A stretch of 64,000 bases of DNA from SIG622 sp045600125 (GTDB taxonomy: Bacteria; Bacillota; Clostridia; Oscillospirales; CAG-382): the NCBI GenBank assembly GCA_045600125.1, contig JAZRXH010000142.1, forward strand, positions 52,036 through 116,035. The letters are read 5' to 3'. Under the pieces are notes generated by a model. That model was not told where the DNA came from and did not search any database. It was given only the letters and a program-made list of their open reading frames with translations. Within the stretch, counting starts at the first letter, position 1; each line of letters opens with the position of its first letter. Positions 1 to 9,507 of this stretch are shown piece by piece. The position numbers and the translations under genes are program-made.

Positions 1-216
1 CGTGCGCTGAAGGAAAAGAAAATGCAGTTCGAGAACGAAGGCGGCTACTTCTCCGGGATCTCCAATCTCTATGAAGGCGACTGCGGCGAGTATTCCGGAT
101 GGATGTTCTACGTGGACGCCGAGCTTTCCGACGTGGGAGCCGCAAGCTATGCCGTCGGCGAAAACGACGTGATCTCCCTTTTATACGTGACAGATTACAG
201 ACCTCTCTTTGAATAA
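1..216 (+). CDS. C-terminal end of a DUF4430-type secreted protein (5' truncated)
   Basis: The reading frame is open from the first base of the window and ends at a TAA, leaving 71 visible residues, so the start lies to the left. The visible segment has the pattern of the DUF4430 (transcobalamin-like) C-terminal domain: a SGWMFYVDA core, a following Gly/Ala-Ser-Tyr turn and a final Gly-x-x-Asp-Val-Ile strand pair ending in Tyr. Proteins with this domain are usually exported and often carry cell-wall or dockerin-type modules. Nothing can be said about its upstream domains. I see no convincing terminator directly after it. The family call rests on one short motif-rich stretch. Confidence 0.6.
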   Translation, partial: RALKEKKMQFENEGGYFSGISNLYEGDCGEYSGWMFYVDAELSDVGAASYAVGENDVISLLYVTDYRPLFE

Positions 217-385
217 GGTTCCTGCTTCTTTACGGTATTTGTTTACAATATCCCGTGAGGAACGACATATATTTATGATAGCATTAACTAAAACGAGAAC
301 GGTTTTGATAGTTTTTCCGCATTTTGCCGGCATATGTATTTCCGAAAGGGCTTGCCGGGCTGCGGCGGGAGTCGGAGGTGAGGTC

Positions 386-859
386 ATGTTCAAGGAAAAT
401 TTCATAAGACTCTGCGCCAGAAACGGTGAATCTCCCACTGCTGTCTGCAAAAAAGTGGGACTGTCCAATGCAGCCTATTCCGGCTGGACGAAGGAAAGCA
501 TCCCGAGGATGAAAACCCTGAAAAGAATCGCCGATTATTTCGGCGTTGCGCCGGAGGATCTTCTTGTCGACGCAAAAGACGGGAAAAGCGACATCTTTGA
601 AAAACTGACCCAAGCGAAGAAGGGACGAAAGAACGGCGAAAATGCCGCCGTCGGCCGTCTTTCGACCGCTTGCTTTAGCGGAGAGGTCGATGCCTGCTCG
701 GATTTTACGATGGATTTCGTGGGATATGATGAGAAAGAGTTTTACCTTTACTATTCCTGCGTTCCGTACTGTGACTTAGAGTATTCCGATGAAGTTACGA
801 CGGATACGGAAGGGGAGGAGGATCGGCAAAGCAAAAAAACGAAAAGGAAAAAAGAATAA
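386..859 (+). CDS. Small XRE-like helix-turn-helix protein with an acidic/basic tail
   Basis: The protein has 157 residues. The open frame begins earlier, but the ATG at 386 follows a GGAGG-type site at 374-383, and residues 1-68 from there form a compact HTH domain of the phage-repressor/XRE type (MFKENFIRLCARNGESP, then ...KVGLSNAAYSGWTKES, ending IADYFGVAPEDLL). The remaining 90 residues match nothing I know: a linker, a segment with four cysteines between residues 95 and 135 (CFSGEVDAC, YYSCVPYC), an acidic stretch and a Lys/Arg-rich end. It probably binds DNA; its target is unknown. Two terminators follow in tandem, so it is transcribed separately from the giant gene downstream. Confidence 0.7.
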   Translation: MFKENFIRLCARNGESPTAVCKKVGLSNAAYSGWTKESIPRMKTLKRIADYFGVAPEDLLVDAKDGKSDIFEKLTQAKKGRKNGENAAVGRLSTACFSGEVDACSDFTMDFVGYDEKEFYLYYSCVPYCDLEYSDEVTTDTEGEEDRQSKKTKRKKE

Positions 860-911
860 CGGTGTACCGACGGCTTTCACACGGAAGCCCGGAGACCGAA
901 AGAATTTTACG

Positions 912-946
912 GGTGCTGCCGCTCTCTGCGGCGGCGCCTTGTTTTT
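912..946 (+). terminator. Rho-independent terminator, first of two in tandem
   Basis: An 11-bp GC-rich stem (912-922 with 928-938, two G-T pairs) with a TCTCT loop is followed by a run of T at 939-946. It ends the HTH gene. Confidence 0.8.
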
Positions 947-947
947 G

Positions 948-974
948 TCCCGAAACGGTTTCGGGAGTTTTTTT
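948..974 (+). terminator. Rho-independent terminator, second of two in tandem
   Basis: Stem TCCCGAAA (948-955) pairs with TTTCGGGA (959-966) around a 3-nt loop, followed by G and seven T. It directly follows the first terminator, giving strong insulation before the giant gene. Confidence 0.85.
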
Positions 975-1089
975 CGAAACAGAACGCAGTAAAACGGCAA
1001 AGGACTGTTTTCGTAGATAACTTTCATATATCTTATGCCCGGAAGTTGCGTTTTTTTATGATTTTCCTCAAAAAATCGGAAAATAACTA

Positions 1090-1118
1090 TTGATTTTTTT
1101 TCGTGTATGGTGTATAAT
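1090..1118 (+). promoter_or_regulatory. Sigma-A promoter of the giant exported protein
   Basis: -35 TTGATT (1090-1095), 17-bp spacer, -10 TATAAT (1113-1118). A strong AAGGAGG site follows at 1134-1140, 9 nt before the GTG at 1150. Confidence 0.8.
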
Positions 1119-1149
1119 GAATCGAATAATTTTAAGGAGGTATACCCCT

Positions 1150-4100
1150 GTGAAAAAAACACTATCGGCAGTATTATCAATCCTGATGATCCTGTCAGCA
1201 TTCAGCTTCACGGCGCTTGCCGCAGGCTCGGTGCAGTCCATCTCCATCGCCCCTTCCGAACTGAAGGGTACCTGCTCCACCAATAAGCACGGCGGAGCCA
1301 AGACAACCGCAACCGTATATGAAGGTGCTCAGGTCATGCTCGTTGAGCCGAGCTGTGACACCGAAGCTCCCCAATACGCATCCGAGTGTGCGATCCAGCT
1401 TGATAACAGCTACGGTTCCAAGAACATCCTCACCAACGTCTACAAGTATGCAAGAATGAACTATCATTTTGACGCTGTAGACGGCGATGCCAACGTCAGC
1501 AACTACATCCCGGTCATGAACTTCCGTACCGAGGGCGCAGGCTTCAAGAATGTTACCGGCTCCGGTGCCCTTGATCCCTCTGCGGGCTGGCACTACATCG
1601 ACTTCGACATGAGCGGCGTTGTTCCCGCTGATGACAAGTTCACGCAGGTTCGCCCGATCCTCTTCGGTAATAAGTACGTCGGAACGACGGTCGGCGCTTC
1701 CGCAGGAACCGTTCAGGTTCCCGAAGGCACAAAGCTCTATATCGCTTCTCTTGTATTTTACAGCGAAATGCCCGGCGTGCCCCAGCTCACCGGTATCACC
1801 GTAGAGCCCAAGACCACCAGCGCATACAAGGGCTATGAGACAGCCGTTATCTCCGCTTCCACCGAAGGTCAGTGGGATCCCGCTGTCAGCCTGAACACTG
1901 TTCTCACCGGCAACACCAGTGCAGCAACAAAGCTCACCGGCGAAGGCAGAGTTTATATTGCTCCCGATGAGACCGCCTCCACCCTTACCGTCCGCATCAG
2001 CGATGCGAACAACCCTGCTCTCTACGATGAATGCGTCATCACCGTCAAGGAACCCAAGGCTCCCTCCGCTGACGACTTTGATGAAGACAACATCGTTATG
2101 ACCTTCGGCGTTACTTCCGATACACACGTTTCCGGTTCATGGAACCAGGCACGTTCGGTCGGAAAACTCGCTCACATGTTCGACGCCTTCAAGCAGGCGG
2201 CAGCCGATGAGGGTCTTCCCCTTACCGCAGTCGTTGTCAACGGCGACCTTATCGACGGCGTTGCCAACGGCGGCTCCAACGTGCAGGCTACCTCCTCCTA
2301 CGGCGTAAAGGCAGCTCAGAACTACCGTGAGGTTTCCTTCATCCGTTCGGTACTCGAAGGTAAGGATACCAACCACGCTTCTACCTCCGATAAGATCAAT
2401 TCCGGTGCGCCTACCGCTTCGATTTCCGATTTCGGTACCGGCATCCTTGATACCGACACGCAGTTCTTCTATGCTCTCGGTAACCACGATGAAGGCGGAC
2501 AGGGCATTGGTCCCTTCAATAAGGAAATGTCCAAGGGCGTAAGAGGTTCGACCGGTTACGTGAACACCGTTTACTCCGCTGAGTATTACGCAGCTATCTT
2601 CTGCGGCTGGGAATACAACTATCAGTCCGCAACGGCGCAGGGCAATGACGACGGTTACGACGATGAATACCTTGACTACATCAGCAGAGTACAGGGTATG
2701 TTCGTTGAGACCGATGCTGCAAAGCTCGCCGAGATGAAGAGCAGCTTCAACGCAAAATATACCTATACGACTGCGGATGACGCTCTTTACAGATTCGAAA
2801 AGTACTACGGCCGTGATACCGAGTACACCGACGCTGAATACGGTCTCTTCTACGGCAACCGTCATATGGCTATCGGCGACGATCCCGCAACAAGAATCCA
2901 CTTCGTTGCCATCGAGGTTTCTCAGAGCGCCAACTCGCAGGCATTCCTCGACAAGTGGGCTTCCGTATCCGTTTCCGAGAACCCCAACAAGCCGATCTTC
3001 GTATTCACCCATTACAAGATGGCGAATACCATTTATGACAGCTTCGACGGCTCCAAGGGTCTGAGCCCTGTTCTTAACAAGTATCCTCAGATCATCATCT
3101 GGGGCGGTCATACCCATACTCCTCTTTCCAATGAAAATGCAATTATGCAGGACACCTACACATCCATTGAGTCCTCTGTTCTTGCATACCTCTCCATGGG
3201 TTCTCTTCTCAGAAGCGACATCGGCTCCTTTGTGAAGAACAACTATCCGGCTGACAACCCCAACAGAGTTGTTCCGGATAACGAATTCACCCATGAGAAC
3301 CACAGCCAGGGTCAGTGCTGCTGGGTACAGGTCGATAAGGACGGCAACGTCCGCATCAAGCGTATGGACGTATACCGTTCCTATGCATCCGGCACAGACC
3401 TCGCAGGCATCAACTTCAATAACAACGACAAGGCAGTATTCGTAAAGCAGCCCTGGTACGTCTGCGGTATCGACGCAGAAGGCAGCCACCTCCTCGCTTA
3501 CACCTCCGCAAGAGGAAATGATGCCAACAACCCCGCTCCTTACTTTGAAGACGACGCAAAGGCTTTCTGCACTCCCGTTATCGGCGGCGTTACCAAGATC
3601 ACCTTCGACGCAGCCAAGGATGACGATATGGTCAAGTATTACTTCGCAGAAGTATACGACGGCACCACTCTCGTTGACAGAAAGGCGCTCACCTCCTTCT
3701 TCAACGAAGTCATCGACCAGGAGGATATGCTCAAGAAGTTCCCGACCTACAAGGTACAGTTCACGGGACTTGACGATTCGAAGGATTACACAATCCAGAT
3801 CGTTGCATACGACTGCTGGAACAGAGCCAGCGAAGCCAAGATCTGCGAGATCGACGAGAGCGCCATCATGATCTACACCATCGACGGCAAGCTCACCGCC
3901 TTCGTAGATACCACCGGCAAGACCACCAAGTATACCATGGGCGGCAAGGCATACAACGTATACGACAATATACCCGACGCTATCACCGGCGGTGCAGACG
4001 TTATCTACTTCATCAAGGGCGAACACAACCTCACTGACCTTGTTAAGACCAATATGATCAAGAACCTGACCATCATCGGCGTTGACAAGGCGAACAACGT

Positions 4101-7100
4101 ATTCACCCAGGCAGATACCACCGCAGAACTCAGGTATGACCTCACTCTTGAAAACGTTACCGTCAACCGTACCGGTACAAATACCGATAATGCAATCAGA
4201 CTGAACGGTCACAACCTCGTATTCAACGATGTTGATACCACCGGCAATCCTCTGTCCCTCTTCACCAGCACCGGTTATACCACCTATGCAAAGGCAGGCT
4301 CCCTCACCGTCAACGGCGGTAACCCCCAGTTTGCCAATGCCATCTTCGGCACCGGCTTCAACTCCGGTGAAAACGCCATCCACGTTGAGGGCGACGTAAA
4401 CTTCAACCTTGGCGCCGGCACCTACGCTACGATCAGCAACGGTAAGAACAGCGGTACCGCAGCGACCGCGAACCGCATCAACGGTTCCGTCAACATCAAC
4501 ATCACCGGCGGTACTTACACCGGCAAGATCACTTCCTCCACCATGCAGGGCTCTCTTGCTTCCATCCGTGACAACTTTATTGTCAATGTAACGGGCGGTA
4601 ACTTCACCTCCGCAGCGTCCATCGTCGGCGGTCTGAATGACGAGAAGAAGTCCATCGAGAAGAACTCCGTTATCATGCTCACCGGCGGTACCTTTGAAGG
4701 TACGACCGTAGGTGCAGGCGCAACTGCCGACACCAACGTAGCCGGTACGGATCTTTACATCATCAGCGACAGCATCTTTGAAAATATCAACTTCAAGCCC
4801 AGTGCCAACACCGTTCTCGTAACGGTTCCCGATGACCTTGACGCCATCGGAGACGCAGCAGCTGACGGCAACGGCTTCATCACCGGCTTTGCCATCAAGC
4901 AGCACGAGAACCGTGAATCTCTTGTCAACGGCACTCCCGCAACCTCCGTTACCTTCGAGAAGGGTAAGACCTATGCGATCAGCTACGCTGCAAAGAACCT
5001 CGTTACCTTCAACGCAAACGGCGGTACCGGCACACTTCCCACTGACATCACCGGTGCAGAGGGCACGACCGTAAGCGTTCCCGCAACGGCTGAGCTCACC
5101 AAGGAGCATTACTCCTTCGGCGGCTGGGCACTTACCGCAGACGGAACCGAGGCTGTTACCTCTGTTAAGATCCCCGCAACCATCACCGTTCTCTATGCTA
5201 TCTGGGTAGCCGATCCCATGTACACCGCTACCTTCGATGCAAACGGCGGTATCGGTACCGTTCCTGAAGCCATCACAGACTTCGCAGGCGTTACCATCGC
5301 ACTTCCCAGCTCCACTCTTATCAACAAGGGCTATGACTTCGTAGGCTGGTCCGATAAGCAGGATGCTACCGAAGCTCTCTATCCCTTCGTAATGCCGGAA
5401 GGCGGCGTTACCCTCTATGCCGTGTGGACCGTTCACAAGGAAAAGGCCGTTTACCTCAACGGCGCTTCCACTTCCCTGACCAAGGACGGTAGTCTTGAGA
5501 ATCCTTACACCACCATCATTGAAGCTATGAATGCTCTCGGAGCATCCGGCGGATACGTAGTCATTTGCGGACCTACGTCCCTTACTCCTACCTCCGGCGC
5601 TCAGTCCGGCGGCGTAGCAGGTGCTTCCAACGTTATCACCACTACCGATCCCAATACCGGTATCGATTACGCAGAGACTGCCGGCGCATACGCCCAGATG
5701 GAACGCGGCATCGTCATCAAGACTCACCTCGAGCTTGAAAACCTCACTCTCCATTACACCGGTAATAAGTATGCTTACTTCAATGCAAACGGTAACGTAT
5801 TTACCGTTGGTAAGAACGTAAAGTTCACCGAAGAATCCAACCAGAAGATCCTCTTCAGAGGCGGCGGCGACGGCTGGAGCGGTCCGAGCACCTACACCAT
5901 TCTCAAGGGCGAGAACATCTACGGCCAGATCAATGCCGGTTCTCAGGGAGCCGGTAATGTGGCAGGTGATGTGACCCTCGTCTTTGAAGGCGGCAGCTAC
6001 ACCGGTGATATCAACCTCGGCTCCGACGGTACTCCCAACGCTGACAACTACATCGGCGGCAACATCAACTGTATCGTCAACGATTACGGCACCGGCAAGA
6101 CCTTCAAGACAAAGTGCAACATCCCCACCGTTAAGGGCGCTGTTAACTTCGTCTTCAACAACGACACCTATTCCGCAATCGAAACCAAGACTCTCAACCT
6201 CGGCTCCGCAGCCATCGGCAAGGGCATCTACATTGTAGACAGCTCCGCAAAGGGTACCGTTACTCCCACCGCTACGGTCGGTCAGTTCACCATCGAGACC
6301 GAAGAAGCGCAGGTATATGTAAACGGCGTTCTGGCTGCTCCCACCTCCGGCAACGTATATACTCTCTCCGGTGCAGATGACAACATCTACACCATCACCT
6401 ACAAGACCCCCGGCAAGGCAACCGTTTCCTTCGACCTCAACGGCGGCGAGGGCACTGTTCCCGCATCCGTAAGCGGTTCTGAGGGCGACACCGTTGCTCT
6501 TCCTGACGGCGAATTCACCAAGACCGGTTATACCTTCATCGGTTGGGCAGAGACTTCCGACGCTACCGAGGCTCTCGAGTCCTACACCATTCCCGCTGAA
6601 GACGTGACCCTCTACGCCGTATACAAGGCAGACACCCATAAGGTCATTCTCGACGCAGGCATCGGCAGCGTTCTTGAAGAGATGGCAGAAATCGAAGGAG
6701 CATACGGCGAGACCGTAGAGCTTCCCACCGATTACACATTCTATGGCACCGGTCTTGAGTACATCGGCTGGTCCCTCACCGGAAAGGCTGACGAGCTCGT
6801 TACCAGCGTGACCATCGGCGATGCTGACGTTACTGTATACGCCGTATACGAGAACATCGGAACCGGCATCGTAACACCCGGCGTGACCGACGCTGAGCTT
6901 CCCGAAGGCACCTACCTCGTAGTTTCCGACTCCGAAGAGACCAACGCAGGCGCAGAAGACGCTAAGAGCGAACTCGAAGATCTCGGCGCCGTTGAAAGCG
7001 TTGCCAAGGTAGACATCAAGCTCATCAGCGCAGCAAACGGTGCTCCCGTTCAGCCCGAAAGCGCTATTCCCGTAACGGTTGAGTGCGCTTCCGATCTTAC

Positions 7101-8136
7101 CGGCAAGATCGTTAAGGTATTCCATTACAACAGCGACGATACCTGCACCGAGCTTCCCATCACCGGCATCGACGGTAAGAACGCATCCTTCTCCATCAGC
7201 GAATTCAGCACATTCGAAATCGTAGCTCTCACCGCTCCCGCAACCTACATCACCGTAGGTCAGTTCAATGCTCCCGCCTCCACCTACACCGTTACCCTTT
7301 ACTTCAACGGTCCGAAGGCGAATGCAGGTACCTTCGGCTTCGCATACGACGATTCCGTATATACCTTCATGGGCTTTGAAGCGTCCGAAAACGTGATCGA
7401 ACTCGAAGCAGAAGACAGCGAGAGTATTGTATCCGGAACATGGGCAGCGAACGTAGAAAACGGCGCATTCATCGGCGGCGAAGATGAAAATGTTGAGATC
7501 GGTAAGTTCACATTCACCTGTGACGCTGCTGATTACGATATGGAAAAGGCTGCTGCGCGCTTCGTAAACAAGGCAGAGCCTGTATACGCTCCTCACGATC
7601 CCACATCCCTTACTGTTGAGTATATGCCCATCGTTTGCGCAGACACCTACGACGAAGAGCCCATTACCGTAATTTACACGGTAAGCGGCAACATCGTGAC
7701 TGTCAGAGCAGACGGCGACACTCCTTGCTGCTTCGCAAAGATCAAGATTACCAAGGGTGACGTTTCCATCGCAACCATCGACGTGGAAAACGAAGAAACC
7801 GCTACCGGTATCGTTCCGTTCTCCTTCACCCTCGGCGAAGGCACCTTCACTCTTACCGTTGTAAAGAACGGTTACCTTGAATACTCCACAGAGATCACTG
7901 TTGATGACGACCTCGAAATCGATGACATTGAACTGATTGCCGGCGATATTCGCTCGAATACTGCTGACGAACAGGGCGACGGCATCATCGACCTTGCAGA
8001 CTTCATCCGTGTGACCAGAGGCTTCGACACCGAAAACGCTTCCGAGCTCGTAGAGCACGTTGATATCAACGAGGACGGCGTGATCACCGTTGCAGACCTC
8101 GCCTTTGTAAAGTCCAACTACGGTCTTACAAAGTAA
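1150..8136 (+). CDS. Giant exported multidomain protein: metallophosphoesterase, beta-helix, InlB repeats, cohesin-like module, dockerin
   Basis: It has 2,328 residues from a GTG start chosen because AAGGAGG lies 9 nt upstream and a signal peptide follows at once (VKKTLSAVLSILMILSAFSF, Ala-rich cleavage region). Domains in order: Ig-like segment (about 210-300); calcineurin-like metallophosphoesterase (about 315-690) with SDTH, NGDLIDG, GNHDEGG, FVFTHYKM and GGHTHTP metal-binding blocks; right-handed beta-helix-like Gly/Asn-rich region (about 930-1220); two InlB/Listeria-Bacteroides repeats (about 1284-1427, cores FNANGGTG and FDANGGIG, then GGW or GWS); a second beta-helix-like region (1430-1750); two more repeats, the last degenerate (1757-1904); a cohesin-like beta-sandwich (2030-2156, core AGTFGFAYDDSVYTF); a carboxypeptidase-regulatory-like segment (2168-2262); and a C-terminal dockerin with two Asp-rich loops (EQGDGIIDLADF, DINEDGVITVADL). 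It probably acts outside the cell on phosphoesters or surface polymers; its substrate is unknown. No sortase or SLH anchor is seen, so the dockerin may be its attachment. Confidence 0.85.
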   Translation: MKKTLSAVLSILMILSAFSFTALAAGSVQSISIAPSELKGTCSTNKHGGAKTTATVYEGAQVMLVEPSCDTEAPQYASECAIQLDNSYGSKNILTNVYKYARMNYHFDAVDGDANVSNYIPVMNFRTEGAGFKNVTGSGALDPSAGWHYIDFDMSGVVPADDKFTQVRPILFGNKYVGTTVGASAGTVQVPEGTKLYIASLVFYSEMPGVPQLTGITVEPKTTSAYKGYETAVISASTEGQWDPAVSLNTVLTGNTSAATKLTGEGRVYIAPDETASTLTVRISDANNPALYDECVITVKEPKAPSADDFDEDNIVMTFGVTSDTHVSGSWNQARSVGKLAHMFDAFKQAAADEGLPLTAVVVNGDLIDGVANGGSNVQATSSYGVKAAQNYREVSFIRSVLEGKDTNHASTSDKINSGAPTASISDFGTGILDTDTQFFYALGNHDEGGQGIGPFNKEMSKGVRGSTGYVNTVYSAEYYAAIFCGWEYNYQSATAQGNDDGYDDEYLDYISRVQGMFVETDAAKLAEMKSSFNAKYTYTTADDALYRFEKYYGRDTEYTDAEYGLFYGNRHMAIGDDPATRIHFVAIEVSQSANSQAFLDKWASVSVSENPNKPIFVFTHYKMANTIYDSFDGSKGLSPVLNKYPQIIIWGGHTHTPLSNENAIMQDTYTSIESSVLAYLSMGSLLRSDIGSFVKNNYPADNPNRVVPDNEFTHENHSQGQCCWVQVDKDGNVRIKRMDVYRSYASGTDLAGINFNNNDKAVFVKQPWYVCGIDAEGSHLLAYTSARGNDANNPAPYFEDDAKAFCTPVIGGVTKITFDAAKDDDMVKYYFAEVYDGTTLVDRKALTSFFNEVIDQEDMLKKFPTYKVQFTGLDDSKDYTIQIVAYDCWNRASEAKICEIDESAIMIYTIDGKLTAFVDTTGKTTKYTMGGKAYNVYDNIPDAITGGADVIYFIKGEHNLTDLVKTNMIKNLTIIGVDKANNVFTQADTTAELRYDLTLENVTVNRTGTNTDNAIRLNGHNLVFNDVDTTGNPLSLFTSTGYTTYAKAGSLTVNGGNPQFANAIFGTGFNSGENAIHVEGDVNFNLGAGTYATISNGKNSGTAATANRINGSVNINITGGTYTGKITSSTMQGSLASIRDNFIVNVTGGNFTSAASIVGGLNDEKKSIEKNSVIMLTGGTFEGTTVGAGATADTNVAGTDLYIISDSIFENINFKPSANTVLVTVPDDLDAIGDAAADGNGFITGFAIKQHENRESLVNGTPATSVTFEKGKTYAISYAAKNLVTFNANGGTGTLPTDITGAEGTTVSVPATAELTKEHYSFGGWALTADGTEAVTSVKIPATITVLYAIWVADPMYTATFDANGGIGTVPEAITDFAGVTIALPSSTLINKGYDFVGWSDKQDATEALYPFVMPEGGVTLYAVWTVHKEKAVYLNGASTSLTKDGSLENPYTTIIEAMNALGASGGYVVICGPTSLTPTSGAQSGGVAGASNVITTTDPNTGIDYAETAGAYAQMERGIVIKTHLELENLTLHYTGNKYAYFNANGNVFTVGKNVKFTEESNQKILFRGGGDGWSGPSTYTILKGENIYGQINAGSQGAGNVAGDVTLVFEGGSYTGDINLGSDGTPNADNYIGGNINCIVNDYGTGKTFKTKCNIPTVKGAVNFVFNNDTYSAIETKTLNLGSAAIGKGIYIVDSSAKGTVTPTATVGQFTIETEEAQVYVNGVLAAPTSGNVYTLSGADDNIYTITYKTPGKATVSFDLNGGEGTVPASVSGSEGDTVALPDGEFTKTGYTFIGWAETSDATEALESYTIPAEDVTLYAVYKADTHKVILDAGIGSVLEEMAEIEGAYGETVELPTDYTFYGTGLEYIGWSLTGKADELVTSVTIGDADVTVYAVYENIGTGIVTPGVTDAELPEGTYLVVSDSEETNAGAEDAKSELEDLGAVESVAKVDIKLISAANGAPVQPESAIPVTVECASDLTGKIVKVFHYNSDDTCTELPITGIDGKNASFSISEFSTFEIVALTAPATYITVGQFNAPASTYTVTLYFNGPKANAGTFGFAYDDSVYTFMGFEASENVIELEAEDSESIVSGTWAANVENGAFIGGEDENVEIGKFTFTCDAADYDMEKAAARFVNKAEPVYAPHDPTSLTVEYMPIVCADTYDEEPITVIYTVSGNIVTVRADGDTPCCFAKIKITKGDVSIATIDVENEETATGIVPFSFTLGEGTFTLTVVKNGYLEYSTEITVDDDLEIDDIELIAGDIRSNTADEQGDGIIDLADFIRVTRGFDTENASELVEHVDINEDGVITVADLAFVKSNYGLTK

Positions 8137-8172
8137 CAGACTTAAAGATCAGACTCTTTGAGTAAACAAAAG

Positions 8173-8202
8173 GCAGGGGCTCTTCTGAGCCTCTGCTTTT
8201 TT
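8173..8202 (+). terminator. Rho-independent terminator of the giant gene
   Basis: Stem GCAGGGGCTC (8173-8182) pairs with GAGCCTCTGC (8187-8196) around TTCT, followed by six T. Confidence 0.9.
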
Positions 8203-8248
8203 GCTTTGCCAAGCGGCAGGATGCGGACGAATGTCCGTCAAAAGAAAA

Positions 8249-8281
8249 CGCCCCGAGCGGAGACGGTTTCCGTTCGGGGCG
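8249..8281. terminator. Bidirectional hairpin between the convergent giant gene and DMT exporter
   Basis: Twelve-bp stem (8249-8260 with 8270-8281, one G-T pair). On the minus strand it is followed by TTTTCTTTT, which fits an end for the exporter mRNA; on the plus strand the tail is only moderately T-rich. Confidence 0.65.
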
Positions 8282-8490
8282 CTTTGCTGTTTGTTATTGA
8301 ATACGGATCGGGACGGTCAAAACCGAGCATATGTGCGGCGTGTCTTCATAGATTTGCGTCAGTACGCTCGTGAGCAAAGTACAGAGCAGGGAAGACATCG
8401 GAAATTTCTTCTGAAAAAAGAGACGGCCTTGTATAGATTTCTTTCTTGTAACTCTGTATTATCTTGCTTTGCCGTGCTTTTGGGCTTTCA

Positions 8491-9399
8491 TTATGCCCCT
8501 GCTTTTTCTTCCGCTTCCTTTTCTTTTTCGGCTCTGCTTTTTACGTTCAGAAGCACCATTGCCGCAAGGACGAGAACGATGCCTGCGTAGTTATACCACG
8601 CAAGCTGCTGATCGAAGGCGATAAATCCAACGACGGTCGCCACTACAATCTCCAGCGTCGCAACGATGGAGGCGAGGGAGGGATCGGTCTTCGAAAGTCC
8701 GAGGCTGTACAAAGAGAAGGCAGCGGAGGAACAAAGGATCGCCAGAAGAATGGCGTATATCCATGAATGGGTGACGCTGAGAGCCGTAAAGGTGGAAACG
8801 GGATCGACGACAAAATACGAGGTCAATGCCGCAAAACAGAAGAAGTACATCACCACCGTCATGGGGGAGTATTTTTTCAGCGGATTGCGCATAAAGATCG
8901 AATACAGACCGTAGGTAAATCCGGAGGCAAGACCGCAAAGGATACCGATGTTGTCCGCCGGATTCTTCTCGCTGGTCAGTGAAACGAGGATACAGCCTGC
9001 AAAGGTGATGATGAGAGCCGCTACCTTTTTCCTCGTGATTTTTTCCTTGAAGAATATCGCTGAGAATATCATAACGAATATGGGAGCCGTATACATCAGG
9101 ACAGCCGCCACCGACATGCCGGAGCGCTCAATGGAGGTAAAATAGCACATATTGTTGAGCGTCAGCGAAATAAAGCCGGTAAGGGCGATGATGAGCAGGC
9201 TCTTAAGGTCGACTTTGAAAGCGTTCTTTCTGTCGCGGATAAAGTTCATGACGATGAGGGCAAGGGCGGCGAGGGTCGAACGGGCGGATACGTTCTGAAA
9301 GGTCTCCATGCCGTTTTCTTTCATGAGGGTTGTGAAAAGACCGATCATGCCCCATAGGATTGTCGCAAGGACGATCGGTATTACAGCGGATTTTTTCAT
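8491..9399 (-). CDS. EamA/DMT-superfamily transporter
   Basis: The 302 residues are almost entirely hydrophobic, arranged as about ten membrane segments in two repeated EamA halves (first half from VLATILWGMIGLFTTLM, second from IGILCGLASGFTYGLYS), with a Glu/Lys-rich cytoplasmic tail. The family exports small metabolites such as amino acids or nucleosides; the substrate cannot be told from sequence. A TGGAG site precedes the ATG. It lies downstream of prs on the same strand, but the hairpin at 9435-9471 probably separates them. Confidence 0.85.
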   Translation of the reverse strand: MKKSAVIPIVLATILWGMIGLFTTLMKENGMETFQNVSARSTLAALALIVMNFIRDRKNAFKVDLKSLLIIALTGFISLTLNNMCYFTSIERSGMSVAAVLMYTAPIFVMIFSAIFFKEKITRKKVAALIITFAGCILVSLTSEKNPADNIGILCGLASGFTYGLYSIFMRNPLKKYSPMTVVMYFFCFAALTSYFVVDPVSTFTALSVTHSWIYAILLAILCSSAAFSLYSLGLSKTDPSLASIVATLEIVVATVVGFIAFDQQLAWYNYAGIVLVLAAMVLLNVKSRAEKEKEAEEKAGA

Positions 9400-9434
9400 A
9401 ATTTTACTCCAGTACAGGATTTCTTACATTCTAA

Positions 9435-9471
9435 AACTGCGGGGCAAAGTGTTCCTTTGTGCCCCGCAGTT
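9435..9471 (-). terminator. Possible terminator after prs
   Basis: An 11-bp GC-rich inverted repeat (9435-9445 with 9461-9471) extends further with a 2-nt bulge. On the minus strand it is followed by only four T, so termination is likely but perhaps partial. Confidence 0.5.
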
Positions 9472-9507
9472 CGGATTAAGATAAGACTTGGATTTTAATA
9501 TGCCGGA

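Larger units (their letters stand above)
8137..8490. other. Convergent spacer between the giant gene and the exporter
   Basis: It holds the two hairpins described at 8173 and 8249. From 8282 to 8490 I see no gene, promoter or repeat that I can support. Confidence 0.6.

Noticed and set aside
2137..8058. 1,973-codon open frame on the minus strand opposite the giant gene
   Set aside because: It is in codon register with the sense gene and exists because TTA, CTA and TCA are avoided. Its translation has no domain pattern, and the sense frame has signal peptide, motifs, promoter and ribosome site.
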